A DNA stretch of 64,000 nt. It comes from Mycolicibacterium rufum. GTDB taxonomy: Bacteria > Actinomycetota > Actinomycetes > Mycobacteriales > Mycobacteriaceae. The position numbers were made by a program, and so were the translations under genes. Every line of letters begins with the position of its first letter. Position 1 is the stretch's first letter. The DNA is taken from assembly GCF_022374875.2 (NCBI RefSeq), contig NZ_CP092427.2:3162001-3226000 (forward strand), read 5' to 3'. The notes below the pieces were generated by a model. The model did no database searches and was not told the DNA's origin. It saw only the letters and a list, made by a program, of their open reading frames with translations. Positions 8,309-20,856 of this stretch are shown here, piece by piece.

Positions 8309-8421
8309 CCGGCCCCGAGGAGTCACCCGACCAGACGTCCCCGGACACCACCGACGTCCCGCCGGCCAACCCCGGCTACGCGACCCCGCCGCCCGAGGGC
8401 ATCCCCGACGCCGACGGCTGA
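8305..8421 (+). CDS. Small Pro-rich protein, 38 residues
   Basis: Begins with GTG at 8305, overlapping the previous stop by four bases (GTGA). The product starts V-T-G-P-E-E-S-P-D-Q and ends NPGYATPPPEGIPDADG, a short Pro/Gly/Asp-rich, probably disordered peptide. The last three codons and the stop lie within the first copy of the 26-bp direct repeat at 8405-8430, immediately before the signalling island. Function unknown. Confidence 0.45.
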   Translation: MTGPEESPDQTSPDTTDVPPANPGYATPPPEGIPDADG

Positions 8422-8430
8422 CGCCTCACC
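8405..8430 (+). repeat. Left copy of 26-bp direct repeat bounding the signalling island
   Basis: Identical in all 26 positions to 20840-20865; the core is ACGGCTGACGCCTCACC, and identity stops abruptly at both edges. It spans the 3' end and stop of the 38-residue gene plus eight untranslated bases. A chance exact match this long in 64 kb is very unlikely. Interpreted as one end of a 12.4-kb inserted segment. The insertion mechanism is unknown. Confidence 0.8.
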
Positions 8431-8442
8431 TCTTACGGGCGG

Positions 8443-10008
8443 TCACAGCACCGTCTCGACGAGCGCCGACTCGGCCTCCTCGAGCAGCACCGCTTCGGCA
8501 CGGTGATAGAAGTGCCGGGCCTCCTCAGGGCTGTCGCCCACGGCGGTCATCCCCAACCGGCCACGCTCGGTCAGGCAGCTGATCATGTGGAACACCACCC
8601 CTGTTCGGCGAGCCTGATCGAAGTGCAGGCCATGGGTGACGACGGTGTCGAACAGGTCGGCACCGGTCAGCGCCTTCAACCGGACGTCTTCGAGATGATC
8701 GGTGGCCACGAGGTACTTCGGGGTGCCGTGCGGGGTGAGGAACACCCCATGTTCGCCGTCGTAGGTCCCGTCGGTGAGGAACTGCAAGGTGAGGAACGGA
8801 TGAGTGGTGCCCCCCTTGCGGAGGTTGAGCTCGATCGCATAGGGCGTCCAGGTGCCGTTGTCGTCCTGGACGACGACGAAGTCGACCGCGAACCGGCCGA
8901 GGACACCGAGGCGTGCCAGATGTCGTCCGATCACCATCGCGGGCTCGGCGATGCTCACGGCATACCGGTGATCCGCCGGGAAGATGCAGCCGAGGTAACG
9001 CTGGCCGCTTGCGCCGCCGAGCATCTGGTCATGAGTGGACAGCAATTCGACCGAGCCGTCGGGGAGCGCGCGCATCTGGACGCTGGGGCTCGTCAGGATG
9101 ATGCCGCTGATCCGTTCCTCGACGATTCCACCGTGCGTCGCGAAGTCCGTCAGGTAGGCGTCGACGGACAGGCCCTCCGCCTCGGGCGCCAGCTTGCCGA
9201 TGCGGTCGGCGATCGCCGACCCCTCGTCCGGAGCGCCCGGCGCCGGGAGGTCACGGAGGTCGACCATCGCGTTGCCCGCTCCTGAGACCCCCTCGTTGAG
9301 TTTGACGATCGCCTGCGTCAGCGACGGGCGCCGGGTGCGCATGCTCTGCACGCCCGCGACGATGTCGTCGACGGTGTGAAGATTCTCCGCTCCGACAGGG
9401 CATCGGACCCCGAGCTCCTCGAACAGCCTCCGGCATCCGGTTTTGCTGCCGAGGTCGGCGAGCCGCGGATCCGCGCCGTACATCGGAATCCCCAGCGACA
9501 GGGCCACGTCGCGCTCGAGACCCGTGGTGTTGTACGGAATGAGATGGCTGCGTGCGGGATTGGGAATCAGGGAGCGGATGTGGCGCAGGAGGTTCGGCCG
9601 GGCGAGCAGCTTCGCGCTCAAGGGCATCGGAGTCGCGTCGTTCACCGAGAGCAGGGTCAACCGCCGGCGGGCATGGCTGGGGATCACGCCGGGCAGCAAC
9701 CCGAGGTAGTACTCGACGATCGGTTCGGCGATGGGCTGGGACGTCACGTAGATCATCCGCAGCCGAGACTGGCGCAACAGCAGGAGCAGGAACAGCGCGC
9801 GCTCCTCCATCGCCTGCATCACGGTGCCGTTGCCTGCCGTCGACGCGAGGCTGATCGACGGCACGACGACGACCGACTCGTCGGGCATGTCGAGCCGCAT
9901 GGACTCCCACACCGACGGCATCGCGCGCTGCAATTCGTCGAAGCGCCGGTAGCGTTCATCCTCGTCGAGCTCAGACAGTGTGCGCCCGACGATCTCCGTT
10001 GTGGTCAT
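8443..10008 (-). CDS. PGM1-like ATP-grasp peptide ligase
   Basis: A 521-residue protein with a pre-ATP-grasp N-terminal domain (VVVVPSISLAS... and VTSQPIAEPIVEYYLGLLPG) and an ATP-grasp domain from about residue 190. Visible ATP-grasp elements are AIVKLNEGVSGAGN, IVEERISG and YAIELNLRKGGTTHP, the last carrying the metal-binding Glu/Asn. That final motif is characteristic of ligases related to pheganomycin PGM1, which join carboxylates to amines of peptides. It is the last gene of the island operon and overlaps the cyclase stop by ATGA. The peptide and amine substrates are unknown; a 33-codon gene at the operon head is a candidate. Confidence 0.75.
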   Translation of the reverse strand: MTTTEIVGRTLSELDEDERYRRFDELQRAMPSVWESMRLDMPDESVVVVPSISLASTAGNGTVMQAMEERALFLLLLLRQSRLRMIYVTSQPIAEPIVEYYLGLLPGVIPSHARRRLTLLSVNDATPMPLSAKLLARPNLLRHIRSLIPNPARSHLIPYNTTGLERDVALSLGIPMYGADPRLADLGSKTGCRRLFEELGVRCPVGAENLHTVDDIVAGVQSMRTRRPSLTQAIVKLNEGVSGAGNAMVDLRDLPAPGAPDEGSAIADRIGKLAPEAEGLSVDAYLTDFATHGGIVEERISGIILTSPSVQMRALPDGSVELLSTHDQMLGGASGQRYLGCIFPADHRYAVSIAEPAMVIGRHLARLGVLGRFAVDFVVVQDDNGTWTPYAIELNLRKGGTTHPFLTLQFLTDGTYDGEHGVFLTPHGTPKYLVATDHLEDVRLKALTGADLFDTVVTHGLHFDQARRTGVVFHMISCLTERGRLGMTAVGDSPEEARHFYHRAEAVLLEEAESALVETVL

Positions 10009-11138
10009 GATTCCTCCCCGTGGGACGGTTCTTCAATGTGAATGATGTTGTGCACTCGAACGATTCGGCTGAATCCCTTGAGCTTCAGATCGCCGACGGG
10101 TTCGGATCCACACGAGAGGTGCTCGACCCCCGCGAGTACCCGATCGGTGGCCAGCACCTGCCACGGGCCGGCCTCGCCGCACAGCCGTGCGGACAGATTC
10201 GTCACGCTGCCGATCGCCGCGTAGTCGAACCGACCCTCGAAACCGATGCGGCCGAGTGTCGCGTACCCCTGCGCGATGCCCAGTCCCACGGCGAGGTCGT
10301 GGCCGATCCGCTGCCAGCGCGCCGCCAGGTCGCGGACGGCATCCCGGATGGCGAGCGACATGCGCACTGCGCGTTCGGCGGCGTCGTCGCACGGCACGGG
10401 ATCGTTGAAGAACACCATGATGCCGTCGCCGGTGAACCGCTCCAGAGTCCCCTCATAGCGATGCACCAGCGCGCCCATCGTCCGGTGGTATTCGCCGAGC
10501 ACCTCCATGACCTCTTCCGGAGCGCTGGTCTCGGCGAACGGGGTGAAATTGCGCAGGTCGGCGAAGACCACGACGATCTCGCGGCGGTGGCTTTCGAGGA
10601 GACTCTCCTCGCCGAGCACGAGACGAGCCAACTGCGGAGACAGGAAGTAGCTCAACCGATTCGCCCGCTCCAGTTCGGCGACCTGCTCACCGACTCTGGC
10701 TTCGAGTTCGGCGTTCCAGGCCGCCAGTTCGAGAGCCTGCCGACGGATGGTGTCCTGATAGCGCTTGATGCGTGCCAGTGAGGCCACCCGGGCGAGCAAC
10801 TCACTCTGGTCGAACGGCTTGGTGACGAAATCGTCGGCGCCCGACTCCAGGGCGGCCAGCCGTTGCTCCCTGCCACTGGCGGTGATCATCACCACCGGCA
10901 GAAACTCGGTGGCCTCGGTGGCGCGGATGTGTCGGCAGACGGCGTGCCCGTCCATGTCGGGCATCACGATGTCGAGCAGAACGATGTCGATGTCGTTGCG
11001 CTCCAACAGTGTCAATGCCTCCTGACCGGACCCCGCAGTGAGGACCCGGTGCCCTCGCGGGGACAGCACGGCATCGAGGAGTCGTAGATTCACGGGTTCG
11101 TCGTCGACCGCCAGCACGGTCACCGGGTCATCCGTCAC
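10005..11138 (-). CDS. Response regulator with class III adenylate/guanylate cyclase output
   Basis: A 377-residue protein. Residues 5-120 form a receiver with acidic pocket VDDE and phospho-acceptor D56 (IVLLDIVMPDMDG), T86 and K107 (VTKPFD). A coiled linker covers about 125-165. Residues 185-360 form a class III cyclase with metal-binding D194 (VVFADLRNF) and D238 (RFTGDGIMVFF). Phosphorylation would be expected to control nucleotide cyclisation. It overlaps by ATGA both the hybrid kinase gene before it and the ATP-grasp gene after it, so the kinase is the likely phosphodonor. ATP versus GTP specificity cannot be decided by eye. Confidence 0.88.
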   Translation of the reverse strand: MTDDPVTVLAVDDEPVNLRLLDAVLSPRGHRVLTAGSGQEALTLLERNDIDIVLLDIVMPDMDGHAVCRHIRATEATEFLPVVMITASGREQRLAALESGADDFVTKPFDQSELLARVASLARIKRYQDTIRRQALELAAWNAELEARVGEQVAELERANRLSYFLSPQLARLVLGEESLLESHRREIVVVFADLRNFTPFAETSAPEEVMEVLGEYHRTMGALVHRYEGTLERFTGDGIMVFFNDPVPCDDAAERAVRMSLAIRDAVRDLAARWQRIGHDLAVGLGIAQGYATLGRIGFEGRFDYAAIGSVTNLSARLCGEAGPWQVLATDRVLAGVEHLSCGSEPVGDLKLKGFSRIVRVHNIIHIEEPSHGEES

Positions 11139-13375
11139 CGCTGCTTCCCTTCTCCGATGATCCGGTGCATCGCACCGCGGAATTCGTCCCTGCCGACCGG
11201 TTTTCGCAGATAGGCGTCGGCCCCCAGGGCAATCGCCCGTGGCCGATCGTCAACCGCCGAGGCGACGATGACGGATATCCCGGCGGTCGACGGGTCCGAT
11301 TTCAGTTCTGCGAGAACGTGCCAGCCGTCGAGTCGCGGCAGGGCGATGTCGAGAACCACTCCCGCGGGCCGTACCCGCCGGATCAGCTCCAGTGCCTGGA
11401 TGCCGTCCTGCGCCTTGAGCACCCGGGCCCGGGTGCCCTGCAGGTATGCCTCGAGCAGATCGATCGAGGCGCGGTCGTCGTCGACGAGCACCAGCACGGG
11501 TCCTCGAGAGGGGGCGGCGACGGTCAGCTCGTCGCCGAACTCCACCGGAGAGGGGAGTACCGGGATCGAGAATCCGAAGGTGCTGCCCACGCCGACGGCG
11601 CTGGTGAGCCACATGCGACCACCGAACAGCTCGACGATCCGCCGGGACAGGGTCAGGCCCAGCCCGGTGCCTTCGCCTTTGGCCGGTCCCCGCTTGCCTT
11701 GCTGAAACGATTCGAAGATCCGTTGCCGGTCCTCGGGGGCGACCCCGATCCCGGTGTCGGTGACCGTGACGATGAGGTCCTCATCGTCACCGCGCACGCA
11801 GACCGCCACGCTCCCGCCGTCGGGAGTGAACTTGACGGCGTTGGTCACCAGATTCAGCACGATCTGCTTGAACCGCAGTTCGTCGGCTTCGATGACGTCG
11901 ATGCCGTCGGCGGACTCGACCGAGATGCCGATCTCGTGAGCGGCTGCCCTGTCCCGGACCATCGCGAGGACGTCCCTGACCGCATCGGCGACGGAGAACG
12001 TGCTGGGATCGAGCACCATTTTTCCGGCCTCGACCTTGGACAGGTCCAGGATCTCGTTGAGCAGCTCCAAGAGGTGGCGGCCGGAATTCCAGATGTCACG
12101 CAGGTATTCCCTCTGACGGTCGTTGATGTCGCCGAACGTGCCGTCCAACAACACCTCCGAGAAGCCGATCACCGCGTTGAGCGGGGTGCGCAGCTCGTGC
12201 GACATGCTGGCCAGGAACTCCGATTTGTGGTTGCTCGCGATCTCGAGTTCCCTGCTCTTGGTCTCCACCTCCCGGTACAGCCGAGCGTTGACGATGGCCA
12301 GTGCCGATTGACCGGCGAACGTCGAGAGCAGCTCGATCACGTCCGGCGGGAACTCGTCGGTGCCGCGGCGGCGGATCAACAGCACGCCAACCAGGGTGTC
12401 GCCCCGCAGCATCGGCACTGCCAGCAGCGAGCGCCAACCGTCCGCGAACACCGTGTCCAGGAGCGGATCTCGCTGCGCCTGCTCGAGATCCGGGATCGCG
12501 CACGGCCGACGCGTCGTCGCGGCCCGACCGACCAGAGCGCACCCACGGTCGATGGTGATAGCGCGCAGTTGTTTCAGCAACCGCCGGCTCGTCCCGGTCG
12601 TGTCACGAACGGAGAAGGTGTCTGTGGCGGCGTCGTATTCGAGAATGGTGCCACCGTCGGTGCGCAGCGTGATGTCACCGAAGCCGAGGTTGGTCAGCCG
12701 CACCGCGTTGCCGACGATACGCTCGAGCACTTCGTCGAGGTCGAGACTGGACCCGACCGCCTCATCGACCTGTTGGAGTGCCTCCAGCTGAGCGACCTTG
12801 TCGGCGAGTTCGGCGCGGCGCGTCGTCAGCGCCTGGACGAGGTGGACCTGCCGCAGCGCGATCGCGCCCTGGACGGCGAACTCCTCGAGGCGTTGCCGGT
12901 CGCGGTCGTCGAACGGTGCGACGTCAGTACGCCACATGGACAGAACCCCGACGACCTCGTCCTCGGACAGCAACGGTGTGGACAGCAGCGTGCGGAAGCC
13001 GGTCAACCGCTGCAGATCCAAGCGCCCGTAGTCGGCGTCGCTGAGCACGTCGGCGACCTGGTGGGTGCAGCGGTCCTCGGCTGCGCGCCCCACCGTGGAG
13101 GATCTGTTCCGGGCGATCGGATTGCCCAGCAGGTATTCGCGGTACTCCTCGGGGGTGTCGGCGGACGCCCGCGACAGGCGGAAGCCGTCACCGTCGACGA
13201 CGAACAGCTGCGCGGCGGCGGCGCCACACAGCCGCGCGGCGTAACCCACGATGGTGTCCAGCACAGCGCCGGGATCGGCGACGTCACGACCGAGCGCGGC
13301 CAGAATCTCGCGGGTGGCCGCCGACTGTTCGTGCGCGTCGCGGAGTTCGTCGTCGCGACCGTCGTTCGTGCTCAT
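11135..13375 (-). CDS. Hybrid sensor histidine kinase (GAF-GAF-HisKA-HATPase-REC)
   Basis: A 746-residue cytoplasmic hybrid kinase with no membrane segment. Two GAF domains span roughly 30-180 and 210-370. The dimerisation helix has H393 in SMSHELRTPLN. The ATPase domain shows LNLVTNAVKFTPDG, DTGIGVAPE and GTGLGLTLS. The C-terminal receiver has D676 (GVVLDIALPRLDG) and the conserved Lys in LRKPVG. Start at ATG 13375 because the region before it lacks coding character and overlaps the spacer after the PknG-like gene. Phosphate could pass to the downstream cyclase receiver. The GAF ligands are unknown. Confidence 0.88.
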   Translation of the reverse strand: MSTNDGRDDELRDAHEQSAATREILAALGRDVADPGAVLDTIVGYAARLCGAAAAQLFVVDGDGFRLSRASADTPEEYREYLLGNPIARNRSSTVGRAAEDRCTHQVADVLSDADYGRLDLQRLTGFRTLLSTPLLSEDEVVGVLSMWRTDVAPFDDRDRQRLEEFAVQGAIALRQVHLVQALTTRRAELADKVAQLEALQQVDEAVGSSLDLDEVLERIVGNAVRLTNLGFGDITLRTDGGTILEYDAATDTFSVRDTTGTSRRLLKQLRAITIDRGCALVGRAATTRRPCAIPDLEQAQRDPLLDTVFADGWRSLLAVPMLRGDTLVGVLLIRRRGTDEFPPDVIELLSTFAGQSALAIVNARLYREVETKSRELEIASNHKSEFLASMSHELRTPLNAVIGFSEVLLDGTFGDINDRQREYLRDIWNSGRHLLELLNEILDLSKVEAGKMVLDPSTFSVADAVRDVLAMVRDRAAAHEIGISVESADGIDVIEADELRFKQIVLNLVTNAVKFTPDGGSVAVCVRGDDEDLIVTVTDTGIGVAPEDRQRIFESFQQGKRGPAKGEGTGLGLTLSRRIVELFGGRMWLTSAVGVGSTFGFSIPVLPSPVEFGDELTVAAPSRGPVLVLVDDDRASIDLLEAYLQGTRARVLKAQDGIQALELIRRVRPAGVVLDIALPRLDGWHVLAELKSDPSTAGISVIVASAVDDRPRAIALGADAYLRKPVGRDEFRGAMHRIIGEGKQR

Positions 13376-13413
13376 GATGTCTCGGATCGTCGGACGGTGG
13401 TGGTGGTCCCGCC

Positions 13414-13427
13414 CGATCGGCCGATCG
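13414..13427. repeat. 14-bp perfect palindrome between PknG-like and histidine kinase genes
   Basis: CGATCGGCCGATCG sits in the 82-base spacer between the PknG-like stop (13458) and the kinase start (13375). It could be a protein-binding site for an internal promoter, or a short intercistronic hairpin. The palindrome itself is seen; the role is inference. Confidence 0.35.
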
Positions 13428-13457
13428 CCGTTCGTCGGCAGCCGGGCGTGCCGCCGT

Positions 13458-16664
<3,207 letters not shown>

Positions 16665-16668
<4 letters not shown>

Positions 16669-17936
16669 AGGAACTCCTTGAGTCGCGGCCACATGCCCGC
16701 GGTCGCAGCAGCCGCCGCCAGCGTCGCCGACACGATCACCGCCACCGGGGTCCACGTGAGCGCCGCGCCCGCGGACGACACCGCCTCGCGCATGACGGTC
16801 CTGGTCTGGTCGATCTCGGTGGCCAGTCCTGTTTCCACGACCCGGAACTGGGCCGGCGAGGCGTCCGGATCGGAGCCGATCGCCTGGGCCATCGCGGTGG
16901 CGAAGTCGCCGCCCCGGTAGGCCCGGACCTGCGTGTCGTGGCTGGCCACCCACCGGCCGACGGCATCCACGGTGGATTGCGGACCCGACCCCAGTGCAGC
17001 CAACAGTCTGCCGATATGGTCCGCGTAATCCCTTTCGAAGTCGGTGACGTCGCTGCGCGCGATGAGCTCCAGGGTCTCGTCGGTGCGGGCCTGCTGGGCG
17101 TTGATGCGTGCCGTCGCGAGGCGCTCGAACCGGTGGATCCCGGCGGCGTGGCCGCGATCGATGTCGTCGGCCGCCAGTCGGGTCGCGACGAGCATGGAGA
17201 GGATCGCCAGCACAGCGAAACCCGCCGCAGCGATGAGACCGACGTTGAATTGGCGGTTCGTGCGCAGCAGCAGGAGCGCCGATGCAGCCGCGACTTCGAC
17301 GACGACGAGGCCGAGCAGCACGAGTCCGCTCAGGGGGAGGACGCCGATCGAAGCCTGCTGGAGGTTCAGCGCGGCGAGGCCGTCGTCCAGAATCCCCTTG
17401 GCGCCCGGCAACAGACGGGTTTGCATCAGCGAAGACGCCTCCCGGAGGTATGCCGAACCGACGGGGTAGTTGCGCAGGTTGTTGACCCGAGCGGCCTCGA
17501 CCAGGCCGGTGTAGGTCGACAACTGAACCGTGATCTCCGCGACCGCGGTCCGTACACCGAGGTCGCCGGCCCCCGTGGTCACGTCCGCCAGCGCGGAGGC
17601 GGCCGCGGCGAGGGACTGGTCGTACCGTTCGCGCATCGCCGGTGTCTGGATGCCGCCGGAGAGGAAGGCGGTTGCCGCGGTGGCATCGGCTTCCGACAGT
17701 GCCGCGTAGAGGTTCTGCGCCGCGAAGACGAACGGCTCGGAGTGCCGGAGCACGTTGTGGTGCGCGGCGATTCGGTGCTGGAGTCCGGTGACGCTGACCG
17801 CCGCGGCGACCGTGCACGACGCCACGATCATCAGCGTGATGACGATGAGGATCCCCGGGGTGGTTCGGGCGAAGCGCCGCACCGGCGGGACCCCGGTGGA
17901 CAGGAAGCCCCGTCTCGGCGGCGATGCGACGCTCAT
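16665..17936 (-). CDS. GlnX-like transmembrane sensor/transducer
   Basis: A 423-residue membrane protein of the GlnX (Rv0412c) type. It has an N-terminal TM helix at 28-48 (TPGILIVITLMIVASCTVAA), a helical extracytoplasmic region, paired TM segments around 205-265 (IGVLPLSGLVLLGLVVVEVA and VGLIAAAGFAVLAILSML), a second helical loop and a last TM near 395-415 (WTPVAVIVSATLAAAAATAG). The duplicated helix-bundle layout resembles chemoreceptor sensory domains. In the known system GlnX passes the GlnH signal across the membrane to PknG. It overlaps both the 33-codon gene upstream (ATGA) and GlnH downstream. Confidence 0.82.
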
Positions 17937-18034
17937 GTCGCCGCCTCGATCTCGATGGTGCTGCCCGACAGCATGTTTGACGAATCAAAGAATGCCTGCG
18001 GCGAGATCGAGCGACGACGTCCCCGGTCGGTCAT
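17933..18034 (-). CDS. 33-residue peptide encoded at the head of the PknG-like operon
   Basis: A small ORF with a strong ribosome-binding site (AGGAGGGG, 6 bases before the ATG at 18034); its stop overlaps the GlnX-like ATG as ATGA. The product begins MTDRGRRRSISPQAFFDSS, has a central N-M-L-S-G-S-T and ends in acidic/small residues (EIEAAT). It has no signal peptide or TM helix. It could be a translational-coupling leader, a regulatory peptide, or a substrate of the PGM1-like ligase encoded at the other end of the operon. The ORF and RBS are seen; all roles are inference. Confidence 0.6.
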   Translation of the reverse strand: MTDRGRRRSISPQAFFDSSNMLSGSTIEIEAAT

Positions 18035-18109
18035 CGCACCCCTCCTTCGCCTCCTGCCGTCACCGCGACTGACAGCTCAATCGTCGCTCCATGTGGCAGG
18101 GGTCACACA

Positions 18110-18123
18110 AGTAGTGCACTACT
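18110..18123. promoter_or_regulatory. 14-bp perfect palindrome, putative operator between divergent island genes
   Basis: AGTAGTGCACTACT is a perfect dyad 76 bases from the 33-codon gene start and 100 bases from the LuxR-type gene start. ACACA and TGTGT flank it at unequal distances (about 18105 and 18129). Two-fold symmetry in a divergent intergenic region beside a LuxR-type gene suggests a regulator-binding site for both promoters. No function is proven. Confidence 0.55.
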
Positions 18124-18222
18124 CATTCTGTGTCCGGCGTGGCGTTTTCGAGTACTTGCATCGGCACGGACAGGCGGGATTTCGGCATGTGCCGGCCCAG
18201 CGGGCTGACCTAATCTGAGCTC

Positions 18223-20856
18223 ATGCGGTTGACGTGGCCGTTGACGGGCCGCGCGGCGGAGACGAGGCTCATCGAGTCGGCGCTGTCGGAGCCGGCCGTG
18301 GCCGGGATCGTGGTCAGCGCGGCCGCCGGCGTGGGCAAGAGCCGCCTGATGCACGAGGCGCTCGACGCCGCGCGCACCCGCGGCTGCACGGTGCGCACGG
18401 TGATCGGGACGTCCTCGGCGCGGCGCATTCCTCTGGGCGCGCTGGCGGCGTGGGCCACCGCCCACGACGGCGGGGGCGTGCAGCTGGTCTGCGGAGTGAT
18501 CGAGTCACTGATCGCGGCCCCCGACGGGTGCGCTGTGGTGGTGGGAGTCGACGACGTGCATCTACTCGACGAGGTGTCGGTGTTCGTTCTGCACCAGATC
18601 GTGCAGAGGCGGGCCGCTCGCGTGGTACTCACGGTCCGGACGGGTGAGCCGATTCCCGACGGTGTGCGTGATCTCTGGAAGGTCGGCGACTTCGACTGGC
18701 TCGATCTGCAGCCCCTCGCACTGGACGGCACCAGGTCGCTCCTCGAGGCGGCCCTGGGTGCGATGCCCGACACCGACGCCGTCGTCCGTCTTCACCGACT
18801 CACCCTGGGCAATCCGTTGTACCTCCGCCACATCGTGGAGCAGGAGGTCAGCCAGGGGCGGCTCGCCGAACACGAGGGGTGGTGGCGGTGGAGCGGCGAA
18901 CCCGTCGTGCCGCGCAGCCTCGCCGAACTGATCGACGCCCGGATCGGCGACCTGCCCGCCGAGATCGGCACGGTGGTCGACGCACTGGCCGTCGGCGAAC
19001 CCCTCAGCCTGTCGGCGTTGCAGCGGATCACCGATCCGGCCGCGGTCGAGGAGGCGGACGACCGCGGGCTGATCTCCCTCGAACGACGCGGCACGGCCGT
19101 CGAGGTGCGGGTGGCACATCCGCTCTACGGCGAGGTTCGGCGCAGCCGTGCCGCCCCCACCCGGCTGAGGCGGCTGCGTGGACTGGTCGCCGGCGAATTG
19201 GCCGCCGGTGCCGACCACGACGATGTACAGGTGCTGGTGCGTCGTGCGGCATTGAGCCTCGACTCCGACCTGCAGCCGGACGGCGACCTGTTGACGGCAG
19301 CCGCGCACGCCGCGGTCTGCCTGGCCGATCTGCCGCTGGCGGACCGGTTGGCCGCCGCGGCGGTCGATGCGGGTGCGGTACCGGAAGCGCAGTTCATCCG
19401 GGCCCACGCGCTGTCGTGGCTCGGAGACGGCCGCGGCGCCGAAGAGGTGCTCGCCGGCGTGGACGTCACGACCCTGAGCGACGACGTCTTCGCCCGCTTC
19501 ACCTACCACCGTGCCAGCAACATGCTCTGGGCCCTGGCCGACCCGCACCGGGCCGAGGCCCTCGTCGATCTCGCGGCGCAGTTGCCGACCGAGTCGGCCC
19601 GCCGCTGCGTCGCCGCCATCAGAACCGTGTGCCGCTTCGCCACCGACCGTCCCGCGGCGGCGCTCGCCGCCGCGGAGGACGTCGTCCTCGAGGAGTTGCC
19701 TGCTGTGATCGGCGCCGAAACGGCGTGGGTGCTGGCGAACATCTATGGCGACGCCGGGCGCATCTCCGATGCGCTGGCGGTGGCCGAGAGAGGTCTGGCG
19801 ATCGTCCGGAGCTCCGATGCTCCACACCTGGGCCTCAACATCGTCGACGCGCAAGTCGGTGCACTCCTGCTGGCCGGCAGGGTCGACGACGCCGCCGAAC
19901 TGGCCGAGCGCGGTCGAGTCCAGGCCGATGATCTGCCCGGGGCGGCTCACCTCCTGGGTTCTGCGATCGCAGGCCGCGCCGCTCTGGGCGCCGGACGCGT
20001 GGACGTCGCCCGTGAGCTGTTGCGGCGCTCGTCGACGGCGCTGTCAGCCACCGGATACGCGCTCGGATGGGGTTATCGCTACTGCCTGCCGCATGCAGCC
20101 GCGCTGGCGATGAGCGGAGAGCACGCCGAGGCGGCCGACGTGCTGGCCTCCCTGGATTCGCGCAAGCGCCCCTTCCGCTCGCTGGACGACGAGGCCAGCT
20201 CGGTTCGGGCGTGGATGGCGGCCGGTCAGGGTGCTGTCGGCGAAGCCGTCGCCATCCTGCTTGATGCAGCGCGCAGTGCCGCGGCCAGTGGCCGTCACGC
20301 CGTCGAGGTGGCCTGCCTGCAAACGGCCGTGCAGTTCGGGGATCACACGTGCGCCGCCCGCCTCGGTGAACTGCGCCGCCTGGTGGAAGGTCCCCGGGCC
20401 GCGGTGGCGGCCCGGTTCGCGGTGGCGCTGCGGGATGAGGACGGAGACGAACTCGGCGCCGTGTCCGAGGCGTTCGCAGAGCTCGGCGACCAGCTCGCCG
20501 CCCTGGACGCGGCCGCACACGCGGCAGCGGTGTTCCGGCGTGCCGATCGTCGTGGCTCGTCGATGACGTGGACGGCTCGCGCGCAGGACCTCGCCGCTCG
20601 ATGCGGCCACATCTGGACTCCCGCGCTGGCGCGTGTCTGTTCCCCGTTGCCGCTGACCGACCGGGAACGCGAGATCGTCGCGCTGCTCGGCCTGGGGTTG
20701 TCGAACCGGGACATCGCGCACCGGCTCGTGCTGTCGGTGCGGACCGTCGAGGGCCATATCTACCGGGCGATGATGAAGACCGGCACCGCCAGTCGGGACG
20801 AGCTCGGGGATCTGCTGCGGCCCCGGAATCTGCCTGATTCCGACGCCGACGGCTGA
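18223..20856 (+). CDS. LuxR-family transcriptional regulator, LAL (large ATP-binding) type
   Basis: An 877-residue regulator. An AAA/NACHT-like ATPase lies at the N-terminus, with P-loop SAAAGVGKSR at about 32-41 and a Walker B-like VVVGVDDVHLLDE. A long helical repeat region covers about 300-800. A C-terminal LuxR HTH (PLTDREREIVALL...LSNRDIAHRLVLSVRTVEGHIYRAMMKTGT) spans about 807-865. It is divergent from the PknG-like operon across a 188-base gap with a 14-bp palindrome and is the obvious candidate to control it. The last codons and stop lie inside the right copy of the 26-bp repeat. Confidence 0.88.
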   Translation: MRLTWPLTGRAAETRLIESALSEPAVAGIVVSAAAGVGKSRLMHEALDAARTRGCTVRTVIGTSSARRIPLGALAAWATAHDGGGVQLVCGVIESLIAAPDGCAVVVGVDDVHLLDEVSVFVLHQIVQRRAARVVLTVRTGEPIPDGVRDLWKVGDFDWLDLQPLALDGTRSLLEAALGAMPDTDAVVRLHRLTLGNPLYLRHIVEQEVSQGRLAEHEGWWRWSGEPVVPRSLAELIDARIGDLPAEIGTVVDALAVGEPLSLSALQRITDPAAVEEADDRGLISLERRGTAVEVRVAHPLYGEVRRSRAAPTRLRRLRGLVAGELAAGADHDDVQVLVRRAALSLDSDLQPDGDLLTAAAHAAVCLADLPLADRLAAAAVDAGAVPEAQFIRAHALSWLGDGRGAEEVLAGVDVTTLSDDVFARFTYHRASNMLWALADPHRAEALVDLAAQLPTESARRCVAAIRTVCRFATDRPAAALAAAEDVVLEELPAVIGAETAWVLANIYGDAGRISDALAVAERGLAIVRSSDAPHLGLNIVDAQVGALLLAGRVDDAAELAERGRVQADDLPGAAHLLGSAIAGRAALGAGRVDVARELLRRSSTALSATGYALGWGYRYCLPHAAALAMSGEHAEAADVLASLDSRKRPFRSLDDEASSVRAWMAAGQGAVGEAVAILLDAARSAAASGRHAVEVACLQTAVQFGDHTCAARLGELRRLVEGPRAAVAARFAVALRDEDGDELGAVSEAFAELGDQLAALDAAAHAAAVFRRADRRGSSMTWTARAQDLAARCGHIWTPALARVCSPLPLTDREREIVALLGLGLSNRDIAHRLVLSVRTVEGHIYRAMMKTGTASRDELGDLLRPRNLPDSDADG

